Part shown: piece by piece, positions 22,605-31,924 of the stretch
How positions within the stretch are numbered: the first letter of the stretch is position 1
Layout: each line of letters starts with the position of its first letter
Source of the DNA: Siphonodentalium dalli
Lineage: Eukaryota; Mollusca; Scaphopoda; Gadilida; Siphonodentaliidae
Length of the DNA stretch: 64,000 nt
Assembly (NCBI GenBank): GCA_032622095.1
Contig: CP136063.1
Span: 25,980,987-26,044,986 of the forward strand
Direction: 5' to 3'
The notes under the pieces: model-generated
The model's database searches: none
Seen by the model: only the letters and a program-made list of their open reading frames with translations
Told to the model about the DNA's origin: nothing
Position numbers and translations under genes: made by a program

Positions 22605-23000
22605 GGTGGTATCGGTCGGCTTGGTTTCTAACATCTTGAACCATCAGACGGTCAGAAATGACCTAGTAAAGCAGACGCCTCGTTTGTATTGGATATGCGG
22701 AAGAATCGATCCGTTTCCGGCCTCCTCCCGCATATCAAATACCAACGAGGTATCTATCTGTAACATAGACTATGTAAATTACATTGTTCTATTCCGACCT
22801 CCGCTGTTTAAAACCACTTTTTTAAATTCCCTTTCGTTGCTGATATATTTTTTATTTTATATGACTCGTGTGTTCAGTACAGGAGCGTTTCTTTGGACAC
22901 GTCACACGAATCTAATTGCATCGTCTTTCTGATAAATTTAACTCTTGCATTATATATTCTGTTATATTTAGTCAGGCAGTTACTATATATGTACGGATCG
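22605..23000 (+). promoter_or_regulatory. 5' module of zinc-finger locus 2, with hairpin
   Basis: Homologous to 54.95-55.29 kb. It begins 'acatcttgaaccatcagacg' and is followed by an imperfect hairpin (22675-22753; arms around GCCTCGTTTGTATTGGATATG and CATATCAAATACCAACGAGG). Next comes the block 'tctgtaacatagactatgta' to 'tattccgacctccgctgttt', then 'ttatatttagtcaggcagtt' just before the start codon. The order is the same at locus 3. An AT-rich word (TTATATATT, about 22949) could act as a TATA element. Confidence 0.55.
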
Positions 23001-24197
23001 ATGGATCTATCAGCAATGGAGACTGGAGAGGAGAGAAACACCGGGTCGGAGTTTACTTCTCAACCACAATTGGATTCGTTTAGCTGGTTGTACACTGGTA
23101 CGAAGCAACGGAATGTTCCTTTACATAAGAGGATCCACGCGGGTGACCGCCCGAATCGGTGTGATGTGTGCGATAAATCGTTTACTCAGCTGAGTAGCCT
23201 GACTACACATAAGAGGATACATACCGGAGTTCGCCCGTATCAATGTGATGTGTGCGAGAAATCATTTACTCGGTCGAGTCACCTGACGAGACATAAGATG
23301 ATCCATACCGGACATCGCCCGTATCAATGTGATGTGTGCGAGAAATCATTTACTGTGGTTGATAACCTAACTTCGCATAAGCGAATCCACGCGTGTGACC
23401 GCCCGTATCACTGTGGTGTGTGCGAGAAATCATTTACTCAGCTGAGTAGCATGACTACACATACGAGAATCCACACGGGTGATCGCCCGTATCAATGTGA
23501 TGTATGCGAGAAATCATTTACTCAGCTGAATAGCCTGACGACCCATGAGAAGATCCACACCGGAAATCGCCGATATCAGTGTGACGTGTGCGAGAAATCA
23601 TTTACTGAGTCAAGTCACCTGACGAGACATAAGAGAATCCACGATGGAGGTCGCCTGTATAAATGTGATGTGTGCGAGAAATCATTTACTGACTCGAGTC
23701 ACCTGACGAAACATAAGAGGATTCACACGGGGGATCGCCCGTATCAATGTGATGTGTGTGAGAAAGCATTTAATGACTCGAGTCATCTGGCTTCACATAA
23801 GAGAATCCACAGCGGGGATCGCCCGTATGAATGCGATGTGTGCGAGAAATCATTTACTGAGTCGAGTCACCTGACGAGACACAAGAAGATTCATACCGGA
23901 GATCACCCGTATCAATGTGATATGTGCGTGAACTCATTTACTTTTTCGAGTGACCTGACGAAACATAAGAGGATCCACACCGGGGATCGCCCGTATCAAT
24001 GTGATATGTGCGAGAAATCATTTACCCAGTCGAGTAACCTGACGAAACACAAGAGGATTCATACCGGGGATCGCCCGTATCAATGCGATGTTTGCGAGAA
24101 ATCATTTACTGGATCGAGTCACCTGACGAGGCATAGGAAGATTCACACGGGGGATCGCCCGTATCAGTGTGATGTGTGCGATAAATCATTTATTTAG
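23001..24197 (+). CDS. C2H2 zinc-finger protein, locus 2
   Basis: The ATG at 23001 (MDLSAMETGEERNTG) is chosen because the same N-terminus occurs at locus 1 and its METGEERNTG core at locus 3. The longer open frame upstream is conserved non-coding sequence. The 398-residue product has a short non-finger N-terminus (about 55 residues), half of a lost finger ('LHKRIHAGDRP') and twelve complete C2H2 fingers with TGDRP-type linkers. A TAG ends it inside finger 13 ('CDVCDKSFI'). Helix residues (-1, 2, 3, 6) vary: Q-S-S-T, R-S-H-R, V-D-N-S, E-S-H-R, D-S-H-K, Q-S-N-K, G-S-H-R. No KRAB, BTB or SCAN domain is visible. It is presumably a nuclear DNA-binding protein. The mid-finger stop suggests shortening of a longer array. 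Confidence 0.8.
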   Translation: MDLSAMETGEERNTGSEFTSQPQLDSFSWLYTGTKQRNVPLHKRIHAGDRPNRCDVCDKSFTQLSSLTTHKRIHTGVRPYQCDVCEKSFTRSSHLTRHKMIHTGHRPYQCDVCEKSFTVVDNLTSHKRIHACDRPYHCGVCEKSFTQLSSMTTHTRIHTGDRPYQCDVCEKSFTQLNSLTTHEKIHTGNRRYQCDVCEKSFTESSHLTRHKRIHDGGRLYKCDVCEKSFTDSSHLTKHKRIHTGDRPYQCDVCEKAFNDSSHLASHKRIHSGDRPYECDVCEKSFTESSHLTRHKKIHTGDHPYQCDMCVNSFTFSSDLTKHKRIHTGDRPYQCDMCEKSFTQSSNLTKHKRIHTGDRPYQCDVCEKSFTGSSHLTRHRKIHTGDRPYQCDVCDKSFI

Positions 24198-24485
24198 TCG
24201 AGTAACTTAGCCAAACACAAGATGATTCACACTGGATATCGCCCTTAGCAATATAAAAGAATATACACCGGTGATCGCCGGTATGGATGTGATGTGTACG
24301 AGAAATAATATACTTACTCAAGTTACCGGTACCTGACTATACATAAAAGGATCCACACGGGGTATCGCCCGTATCAATGTGATGTGTACGAGAAATAATT
24401 TACTCACTCATGTCACCTGACTATACATAAGAGGATCCACACGGGGTATCGCCCGTATCAATGTGCGAGAAATCATTCGTTGGGT
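24198..24485 (+). pseudogene. Decayed zinc-finger tail of locus 2
   Basis: In-frame after the TAG, finger remnants continue ('SSNLAKHKMIHTGYRP', '[18 protein letters not shown]'), with cysteines changed to tyrosine and further stops. At least four units are recognisable. The array has eroded from its 3' end. Confidence 0.8.
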
Positions 24486-24543
24486 CGAGTCTGACGAGAC
24501 ACATGGTTATCCACACCTGTATCAATGTGAAATGTTCCAAATG

Positions 24544-24700
24544 ACACCTCGTTGGTATTAGATGAGCGGGAGAAACAACCCGTTCGGCTCTCCGCTGTTG
24601 TTTCTCCGACATAACCAATATCAACGAGGTGTCTATCTGTAGAGTATGTAAATTGCATTGTTCTATTCCGACCTCCGCTGTTTAACAACCACTTTTATAA
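24544..24700. repeat. Orphan copy of the zinc-finger 5' hairpin and promoter-like module
   Basis: The best-preserved hairpin of the set has arms ACACCTCGTTGGTATTAGAT...GAAACAAC and GTTGTTTCTCC...GAGGTGT (24544-24632, loop about 17 bases). It is followed by the same 'gtgtctatctgtag..atgta' to 'tattccgacctccgctgttt' block. No zinc-finger frame follows, so this is a module without its gene. Confidence 0.75.
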
Positions 24701-24704
24701 TGAG

Positions 24705-25045
24705 GACCACTATAAGGGGTGGTCATGTGTGAGGCGAATATGTTGGCCTATACATGAAAGCTGCATGGAGTGGCTATATGGTTATTGAATATGGTGTATG
24801 GGTATAACAAGAGTAACCACATAGTCATTTGTGTTGTTTATATATGGAGTGACTGTTTGGTCATGTCCGGAATGCACAGGTGCACATTGGGTGGCTCTAT
24901 TGTCATGGCTGGGTTTATATGTATACATATGTTGGTTGTATGATCATGGTTGGGGTGTATGGACAAAAATGGAGCGGTTCTATGCTTATGGGCAATGTTT
25001 ATAGGTGTACACGGAATGACTATGAGCATGGTTGTTGAAGTGTGT
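24705..25045. repeat. 3' flank shared by zinc-finger loci 2 and 3
   Basis: Homologous to about 56575-56830 ('gaagctgcatggagtggcta', 'gtatgggtataacaagagta', 'gtttggtcatgtccgg', 'ggaatgactatgagcatg'). Both copies are built of imperfect ~50-60-bp units with 'gagtggct.tatggtcatgg'. The homology shows that the duplication of loci 2 and 3 included the 3' flank. Confidence 0.75.
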
Positions 25046-25054
25046 GGTAGGCCA

Positions 25055-25245
25055 TTCAATAATGAATTGCGCTTTAGCGCAATTGATTGTGCTTAAGTGT
25101 AAATAATTTCACTTAAGCACAATGAATTGCGTTTAAGCGCAAATACCACATACTGTGCTTAAGCAGCAATATGGCATTTACACTTAAGCGTAATGAATTG
25201 CGCTTAAGCGCAATTGATTGCGCTTAAGCGCAATTGTCACTACTA
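25055..25245. repeat. Cluster of CTTAAG palindromes
   Basis: In fewer than 200 bases, at least seven palindromic words centred on CTTAAG (or one variant CTTTAG) occur. The best are AATTGCGCTTAAGCGCAATT near 25195-25215 and the directly following TTGCGCTTAAGCGCAA. Less perfect ones are TGTGCTTAAGTGTA, TTCACTTAAGCACA and TTACACTTAAGCGTAA. Confidence 0.85.
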
Positions 25246-25667
25246 TATAACCTACCCATAAACTATTGGCATGACTTGGTGTACCACCTAGCAACACAAG
25301 AGGAGCATTGGGCTAAAATTTTAACCTGTTTTAATTAGCCTGAATACTCAACAGTCAACTGTGACTATGTGTTTAACAATGATAATCCCTAATTACATAT
25401 TATCAGCACCCCTACATCCAAATAATTGATGACACCTTCCCAGAACACTAATATTTTTTATATGATTTTTTAATGTATTTTATCACAGATTTGGGCCATA
25501 ACTCTGGCCATATAGCATGCATGTGGGGTCACTGAATGAGGGATTGCTTACGGTACCTCATATAGTTTACTTATTGACTTAAATCAGGGGAAAAACCCTC
25601 TTTTCATATTATGCGCATTACTGTCCCAAAAATGCTATCGCGAGTAGTCCCAACTAATATATACAGT
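25246..25667. other. Spacer
   Basis: No gene, RNA or recognisable repeat. AT-rich. Confidence 0.5.
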
Positions 25668-26184
25668 AGATAATATAATGCCATCACGAGTCGCTCTAAC
25701 CAAAACAAAAGGTAATACTATTGCGAGTCAGTCATTTTGATAAATAAGTCAGGCTAGCTCCTACCCGTCCAAACCAATGTCTTCTCGGACAACTGATTTC
25801 ACCTCACTATAGACTATCCATATATTGATTGATCACATGTAATCTGAGTTAATTATAATATCACATCAAGTTTTACATTTAAATGCCGCGAAGTGTTGAT
25901 TTTTTCTGAAGTCAGCAGCCAATACGATGTTGTGTTTACTACTTCCCACTTCATATCAATGGTGTTCATTTATAAAGGTTTAAGTATATCATAATGATTA
26001 TGTAAAGCACCGTGTTCAATAAAAATATAATTCTTACTATTATGATGGGGAAGTTCTATATGCCTTGCATATATCATATTATAATGTTATCACGAATAGC
26101 TCTAACCAAAACAGAAGGTAATACTATTGCGAGTCGGTCAATTTGATAAATAAGTCAGGCTAGTTCCTACCCGTCCAAACTAAT
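25668..26184. repeat. Direct duplication of ~110 bp flanking 300 bp of unique DNA
   Basis: The segments at 25668-25782 and about 26080-26184 share 'gctctaaccaaaaca.aaggt', 'aatactattgcgagtc', 'tttgataaataagtcaggct' and 'ctacccgtccaaac'. They differ at roughly one base in ten. The right copy ends close to the 3' end of the LINE at 26.2 kb. Confidence 0.75.
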
Positions 26185-26362
26185 GAAAACAAGAAGTGAT
26201 AGATAGATAGATAATGATTTATTGGCAAAACAACATCCACACGAGGACAGTTTGCTAATACAATGGATAATAGTATACAAAACATGTGATAATAAAATAT
26301 ACAAGAACAAAATTACATAATATGCTAAGATGTACAAGGAGTCTCAGGATCGTGTATCATAT

Positions 26363-26887
26363 TTATGGTTTCCTAACTGTTATTTGCTCAGCACGAGTAT
26401 CGAAGAAGCGACGGATCAGTTTACATATTATTCGTGTTAGAGTGGGACAGTCATTTGTCAATATAGTAGTAAATTGATCGTTGGCGTTAATGCGTTGAAA
26501 ATTTGGATTATGGTTAACCATTGATTCGAGAAGCTCTCTTCGTAGTTGTGAATATGCAGTGCATTCCATAAGGAAATGTATTTCATCTTCTACGACATCA
26601 TCGCAGCAAAACACACACTTTCTATTTTCTAATTTTACTGGGGGCTGTAAATGACGCCCCTTTTCTATAGCAAGTACATGGTTACTGATTCTGAATCTGG
26701 TGAAAGCTATTCTGTCTTCCAATGATTTCGCGTTCAGAAGATAGGACTCAAGCCTATTCTCTTTCTTGTAAAGTCGATATGTTCTGAGTTTGTTGCTGCC
26801 TGATTTTGAGCAGTCGTCACTCAGGCTAGCTTGGAAGTACTCGTTATAGCTATTTTGTAAAGATTTTCGGAAATTTTTCGTTATCAC
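26363..26887 (-). pseudogene. C-terminal zinc-binding part of LINE ORF2, separated by frameshift
   Basis: The 174-residue frame contains 'RFRISNHVLAIEKGRH' and the cysteine/histidine motif 'CVFCCDDVVEDEIHFLMEC', followed by 'LRRELLES'. The same organisation (RVSNHKLQVEVGRH, then CKKC...EEHFIMRC) sits at the end of the 56.98-58.34 kb ORF, where it is continuous with the RT. Here it is separated from ORF2 by about 160 bases with stops. The domain probably binds element RNA or DNA. Confidence 0.75.
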
Positions 26888-27045
26888 GTCGGTGGCGTTA
26901 CCCGTCTCTGGTAATGTTAACCCTAGAGATTCGACTGATTTGAAAATTTATTTTGAAGATAATACCGTCCGTTGTTCTTTAACCGCATTTCGTAGAAGTT
27001 CGCAGTCCGAACGCGAGGTGACACTGATAGCATAATTCGACATTC

Positions 27046-29817
27046 TCAAGCTGCATCTATATACAGAGGATAGCTGCCTAGTTCTGCACGGACAGCATTA
27101 TTTGATGCATATTTTCCAGCACCTAATAAACGTTTGCAAAATTTAATATGAACTGATTCACAGGCTAGGAGATCGTGATTTTTAGATGTTATCTCGACAC
27201 CCCACAGTTCACTGCCATACAGAATTATTGGTTTGATCAGTTTATGGAACAGTTTGAGTGAAGTTAACAATGGGAGAGGTGATGTATGGTTACTCGCATT
27301 GAATAGTGAGTACATCGCTTTGAGCCCTTTAGCGCTTAAGTTTGTGATAGCTTTTGTGAACTTGCCATTACTAGAAAAGGTTATACCAAGGTACGTATAT
27401 TCCCTGACATTTTCGAGTTTGATCTCAGAGATATGAAAGGATGGAATTATTGTTGATTGTCTCGCCTGAAAAATCATGCATTTAGTTTTTTCCTCGTTAA
27501 CTTTAAGTTCATTCGCATCAGTGTAGAGTTTCAGTTTGTTTAAACAGTTTTGGAGTCCCGTGGAACTATCAGACAATAGAACGAGGTCGTCAGCGAAAAG
27601 AATATGATTGCACTGACTATCCCCGATCGTCACTGGATCACACGATTCGTCAAATATATTCCTAATGTCATCGATAAATATCTTGAATAAATTCGGTGAT
27701 AATGTGAATCCTTGCCTGACCCCAATGGTCGATAAGCAAACAGGTCCAAGTCCTCTATTTGTCTTAGTTGTGTAACAACTTGAAGAATATAGTGAACGGA
27801 TTATACGCAGTGATTGGCCCTCTACTCCGATGTGTTGCATTTTAACGAAGAGCAGTTGCCTATTCACGGTATCAAATGCCTTTCGGAAGTCTATAAAGGC
27901 AGCATACAGCGGTCGCTTCAGTGACTTATATCGTTGCACTATGGCATGCAGCCCAAACGCGCTATCAATTGTACTCTTTCCTTTAGAAAATCCGAATTGA
28001 TTTTCACTAATAATTTTATTTTTTACAAGAAAATCTGTTAATCTACGGTTTATAATTTTATTAAACAGTTTCCCAATTGTGGAGCTTAATGCTATAGCGC
28101 GGTAGTTATTCGGATCACCCTTGTCACCTTTTTTGTGGATTAAGCTGAGAATTGACTCGCTCCATGCAGTTGGGTAGTTCCCTGTGTGAAGAATTATGTT
28201 AAATATTTTGGCAAAGCCATCACTCATTAGAGGAACAATCACCTTCAAAAGCTCATTCGATACCTGGTCTGGTCCCACTGATTTATTCGATTTCAATTCT
28301 CTTGTGGCGGACAGAATTTCCTCTACCGTGATAACTTCAGTCATTTTCACAGCAGGCGAGATGCCCGAGGAGTTCATGTTTTCGTCAATGTAAATATTAT
28401 GTGAACCTGTACAAAAAAGTGACCTGAAAAATTCAACTGACCTATCAGCGTCTAAGTCATTTTCGGTGACTTTATTTTTTCGCAATTGTGATATTATTTC
28501 CCAATATTTCTTGGGATTATCTGTTTCTAGTGTATCTAAGCTATCATATAAGCATTCGTAAAAATCGCGCTTTTTCTTCTTCAACTCGCGTTTGTATGCC
28601 TTTCTATTTACGTGGAATTTTATCCGGAGTTTCCCGTCAAAGGGATTATTTCTCATATCGATAATTATTTTTGTTAGATCGCGTTTCAAATCTTTACATC
28701 TACCGTCAAACCATGGTCGTTTTCTGGGAGTAGTTTTTCGTTTGAGTGATTTTCGAGCGCATGCATGAACGTTTATGTCATGTATTAATTGCATGAAATC
28801 CCCTGTAGCAAGTGTTGTTCCTTGTTGATCTCGCGAGTACTGATAACTGTTAAAGTCTATCTGTCGCTCGTGAATTGACTGTGTTTGCGTTATGTCGTAT
28901 ACTTTCTGCCGACTTAATTCAGTCCATTTTAAGCGGAGTTGTGGCTGTGTATATTGATATTTCGTCGATGTCTTGGAACACCGTTTGCTTGGGTGTTTTA
29001 GATGTAGAACCAATTGACAATGGTCAGAAAATTCCGTGGGTAATTTGACGCAAAAATAATCAACCGACTTTAGAAAACAATCACTTATAATTATGTAATC
29101 AACCACACTGGCACCGTTGTACTGGTAGCTTGTAAAATGGCCCAAACGATCACCGGTAGTCCTACCATTAGCTATACGGAGACCAGCACCCTGGCACGTT
29201 GCTAATAAACGTCTGCCAAATGAATTCGTCTGCTTATCCATACTCGAGCGCGACTCACGCGTGTCCATTACATAATCGACGGGCAACGGCATATGTTGGT
29301 CCGTGTCAGATATAACATGATCCGGCAAGTCTGAAGTGCGTGCATTTAAATCTCCACCAAGAATGACGAGTTCACCGTTTGTAAATTTTGATAAAGCCTG
29401 TTCGATGTTACCAAAGATATCTTCGTCTCCATTTTTCGCTTTCCAGAAGCTTGAGTTACTAGGCGGAACATATGCCGATACAAATATAACATTGCAAGAT
29501 AAATTAATTATTTCTCCGCTAAACTCGACTGAGAGAGCTACCTCATTGATAAAATTGTGATTCTTCAGAAAAGGTTTATACTTCGACCGGAAATAAAAGG
29601 CTATTCCGCCTTTTTTAATTCTACCCTGCTTGCGACTCAGATTTAAACATTCATAGCCCGGAATATCAATATCAGAAGATTCGTCGTGCCAAGTTTCGAC
29701 TAAAGTAATAAATTCATATTTGTCTATTTGTTGTCTGAACATATTGTCATTTAGTTTGTTAGAGATACCTTGTACATTCCAGCTAGTGTACCGAACTAAT
29801 TCGGTGTAGCCTTCCAT
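27046..29817 (-). CDS. LINE ORF2: apurinic-type endonuclease and reverse transcriptase
   Basis: The ATG at 29817 opens a 923-residue frame. Residues 10-270 form an exonuclease/endonuclease/phosphatase-type domain ('SWNVQGISNKL', 'VETWHDE', 'LGGDLNARTSD', 'VVDYIIIS', 'FSDHCQLVL'; catalytic E, D/N, D and H in place). Residues about 500-800 are the reverse transcriptase ('YRAIALSSTIGKLFNKII', 'NQFGFSKGKST', 'AFIDFRKAFDTV', 'GVRQGFTLSPNLFKIF', active site 'ILFADDLVLLS', 'LGITFSSNG'). It nicks target DNA and copies its own RNA there. The frame ends shortly after the thumb region; the zinc-binding tail lies downstream in another frame, so the protein is truncated. Two other plus-strand frames in this interval are shadows. 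Confidence 0.9.
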   Translation of the reverse strand: MEGYTELVRYTSWNVQGISNKLNDNMFRQQIDKYEFITLVETWHDESSDIDIPGYECLNLSRKQGRIKKGGIAFYFRSKYKPFLKNHNFINEVALSVEFSGEIINLSCNVIFVSAYVPPSNSSFWKAKNGDEDIFGNIEQALSKFTNGELVILGGDLNARTSDLPDHVISDTDQHMPLPVDYVMDTRESRSSMDKQTNSFGRRLLATCQGAGLRIANGRTTGDRLGHFTSYQYNGASVVDYIIISDCFLKSVDYFCVKLPTEFSDHCQLVLHLKHPSKRCSKTSTKYQYTQPQLRLKWTELSRQKVYDITQTQSIHERQIDFNSYQYSRDQQGTTLATGDFMQLIHDINVHACARKSLKRKTTPRKRPWFDGRCKDLKRDLTKIIIDMRNNPFDGKLRIKFHVNRKAYKRELKKKKRDFYECLYDSLDTLETDNPKKYWEIISQLRKNKVTENDLDADRSVEFFRSLFCTGSHNIYIDENMNSSGISPAVKMTEVITVEEILSATRELKSNKSVGPDQVSNELLKVIVPLMSDGFAKIFNIILHTGNYPTAWSESILSLIHKKGDKGDPNNYRAIALSSTIGKLFNKIINRRLTDFLVKNKIISENQFGFSKGKSTIDSAFGLHAIVQRYKSLKRPLYAAFIDFRKAFDTVNRQLLFVKMQHIGVEGQSLRIIRSLYSSSCYTTKTNRGLGPVCLSTIGVRQGFTLSPNLFKIFIDDIRNIFDESCDPVTIGDSQCNHILFADDLVLLSDSSTGLQNCLNKLKLYTDANELKVNEEKTKCMIFQARQSTIIPSFHISEIKLENVREYTYLGITFSSNGKFTKAITNLSAKGLKAMYSLFNASNHTSPLPLLTSLKLFHKLIKPIILYGSELWGVEITSKNHDLLACESVHIKFCKRLLGAGKYASNNAVRAELGSYPLYIDAA

Positions 29818-30318
29818 AATTAAGCTAAATAGAATAATACATGTAAGAAGTCCAATGGAGCTGTCAGCCTCTAAATATTAATTGGTAGATAAAACGTGTA
29901 ATAAATTGAATATGGAAATAAAGAATTATGTATCACATTAATGGTCTAATGTGAAATAGCGGGAATAGTGAAATAAGTTGGCTATGTGATAAACAGTTTC
30001 AAGAATGTGTCAAATGTGACAACTTATTATATGTATTTGTGGTTGCGAGATATACCCTCAATAAGATCAAGAGGCAATGATAATATCAAGAGTGTTGTCT
30101 GAAATCTATGATAATGTGTTACTAATAAATGAATGTCTATGGCGATAGGGTGAACATTAAAGGCATGCCAAGTGCCGTGTAAAAATTTGAATCATGTTTG
30201 AGGTAACCCGACGAAATTAAAATGGTAATTTGATCAGCTTTATGTAGCCTCTCTTATTTTATCACTCGGTATTGATGGGGTATCTCGCACACATTATACA
30301 ACAACAATGTGGTTCTAA

Positions 30319-31014
30319 TTATTTGGTCACAAGATAAGCCTTCATTTGGGAAAGCTCATTCTTCATATTTATTACATCTTGTGCCATTTGAGAGGAGCCA
30401 TTAATCTGTCTTGACGGCTCCTGGTTATGTTGCCATCTGGATGCCTCACGTGGTGAAACAGCATCCCTTTGTCGGCGTTCCGTGCCGTGACGAATGTTTC
30501 TCCCTAGGATTTCAACGCCATCGTTACTGGGATGCCAAAAGTCGTGAAATAGATGTGACATAACACGCGTGCTACCCACGATAACATAACTACTTGCATT
30601 GTCAATGAATTGGCAACCCAGCCGCAAACACACAGATTTATAACATTCGTTGGTTTGAAGTATAATCCGATTAACACCTGTCTTACTCGGTGAGGGTAGG
30701 ACAGACGAAATCCGTATAATTGCTCCTGGATATAAACGTTTTATTGTTGTCACCACTTCACGAATTCTCCCTTCTTCTGTGTGCGAATTGTTTCTGCACG
30801 AATTTATTCCCACATGAAACGTAAATTTTGTAACATTCCCCTCTACTTTATTCACAGGATCATTTAGCCAGTTTTGAAGACCCTCTAACCGTAGCCCACC
30901 GATAGAGACTTTCTTCACGAATTCCTCTCGATGGGCTAGCCTCCTTGGGTTCACATACTGAAGAACTGAGTCTCCAACGACTAAATGTATTTGTCTGAAT
31001 TTACCGTTACTCTG
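30319..31014 (-). CDS. LINE ORF1 with SGNH/GDSL hydrolase domain
   Basis: The open frame runs from a stop at 31015-31017 to 30319. No ATG lies before block I, so the true start is unknown (a GTG-initiated form would begin at 30954 and lose block I). Block I is 'LVVGDSVLQ' (serine nucleophile in GDS, 30967-30975). A block like the family's G-x-N is 'FHVGINSCRN', and block V is 'DFWHPSNDG' with the D-x-x-H dyad. The C-terminus 'QDVINMKNELSQMKAYL' can form a coiled coil. Some CR1-like LINEs carry an esterase in ORF1p. The domain order fits an RNA-binding or lipid/acetyl-ester-acting chaperone, but activity is not shown. Confidence 0.7.
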   Translation of the reverse strand, partial: QSNGKFRQIHLVVGDSVLQYVNPRRLAHREEFVKKVSIGGLRLEGLQNWLNDPVNKVEGNVTKFTFHVGINSCRNNSHTEEGRIREVVTTIKRLYPGAIIRISSVLPSPSKTGVNRIILQTNECYKSVCLRLGCQFIDNASSYVIVGSTRVMSHLFHDFWHPSNDGVEILGRNIRHGTERRQRDAVSPREASRWQHNQEPSRQINGSSQMAQDVINMKNELSQMKAYLVTK

Positions 31015-31156
31015 TCAATAGGAGTTAAGGTTAAGTTATGGATAAACCTACTTATTAACGCTGAATAGGTCACTATCACCGGTTTTCTGCGATAAAGTTG
31101 CCCAGGTTCCCGAAATTGTGATAACGTTACCAGGTTGGAGAGGATTGTGATAAAGT

Positions 31157-31473
31157 TAATATTTAATCGGGACCGTTTACGTGTATATTTTTAGAACAGA
31201 CCTTTCGGATGATACCATATTGCGATATAGAGCACTAGGGCTGTTCCTATGGCGACGCACCGAAAGTCAAATGTCCCAGATTGATTGTATTGTTCCACAG
31301 ATATAAGCGATAATGAGTATAATTAACGTTTATTGGTGACAAAATTGTACAATATAATTTCTGGTCTCTGTTAACATTAACCACTATTTTTCTCTAACTA
31401 ATCAACTGCACCATTTTAGAGTAGAAAATATTCGAAATAAAATTAATATTAATCGATAGAAGCATTTCTGGAT
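31157..31473 (+). mobile_element. MITE-A fragment
   Basis: Internal part ('tcgggaccgtttacgtg', 'cggatgataccatattgcga', 'aagtcaaatgtcccagattg') through the first part of the right inverted end ('gaaaatattcgaaataaaat', 'gatagaagcatttctgg'). The left end is missing. Confidence 0.75.
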
Positions 31474-31577
31474 TAACCAAAGGATATATACCATGTATTT
31501 CTGTTTTTTATCTATACATGTAGGTTGTCGTGCACAAAAATGTGCTTAAAGACCATTAACACGTATCTTATCTTATC

Positions 31578-31780
31578 TTATATCGCTATATGGTATCATC
31601 CGAATGGTCTGTTCTAAAAATAGACGCATAAACTGGCCCAATAAAATATTCGAATAAAATCAATACATGTATTAATGGATAGAGGCCTTTCCGGACAGGG
31701 TTCTTCAGTTCATATTAATTATTTTATTCCCATGCAACTATTTAAAATTTGTTATTTAAAGAGATAATCCAGATTTAACG
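31578..31780 (-). mobile_element. MITE-A fragment, reverse orientation
   Basis: Contains 'tatggtatcatccgaatggt', 'ctgttctaaaaatag', 'aatattcgaataaaatcaat' and ends GAGATAATCCAGATTTAA. Only the left-hand inverted end (reverse strand) and adjoining internal sequence are present. Confidence 0.7.
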
Positions 31781-31924
31781 CCGTAAATGTCTTAGAATTC
31801 ATTTGTTTTGGCTAAAGTAAACTTTCCAAGATAATTACATACACCGGTATGCCATGTTTCAATTCAGTATCTTTTTCAATTCATAAACCACTTTTTTCAC
31901 AACACACACATATATATAATGCAC

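Larger units (their letters stand above)
26196..31014 (-). mobile_element. Near-complete non-LTR retrotransposon with SGNH-type ORF1
   Basis: The minus-strand element has ORF1 (31014-30319), a ~500-bp gap, ORF2 (29817-27046), a shifted C-terminal part (26887-26363) and a 3' end with a (TATC)n tail (26198-26213 read on the plus strand as GATA repeats). Tandem short tails of this kind occur in the Jockey/CR1/I group. A second, 5'-truncated relative with a similar 3' end lies at 56.85-58.34 kb. ORF1 lacks a clear ATG, so the 5' end is probably missing or mutated. Confidence 0.85.

Noticed and set aside
22893-23000. Upstream extension of zinc-finger locus 2 (and the same at locus 3)
   Set aside because: The extension is conserved at DNA level between loci as the 5' module and is not in a shared start context. 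The shared METGEERNTG start is more plausible.
27233-29560. Plus-strand ORFs opposite the LINE ORF2
   Set aside because: Shadows of the long minus-strand coding frame.
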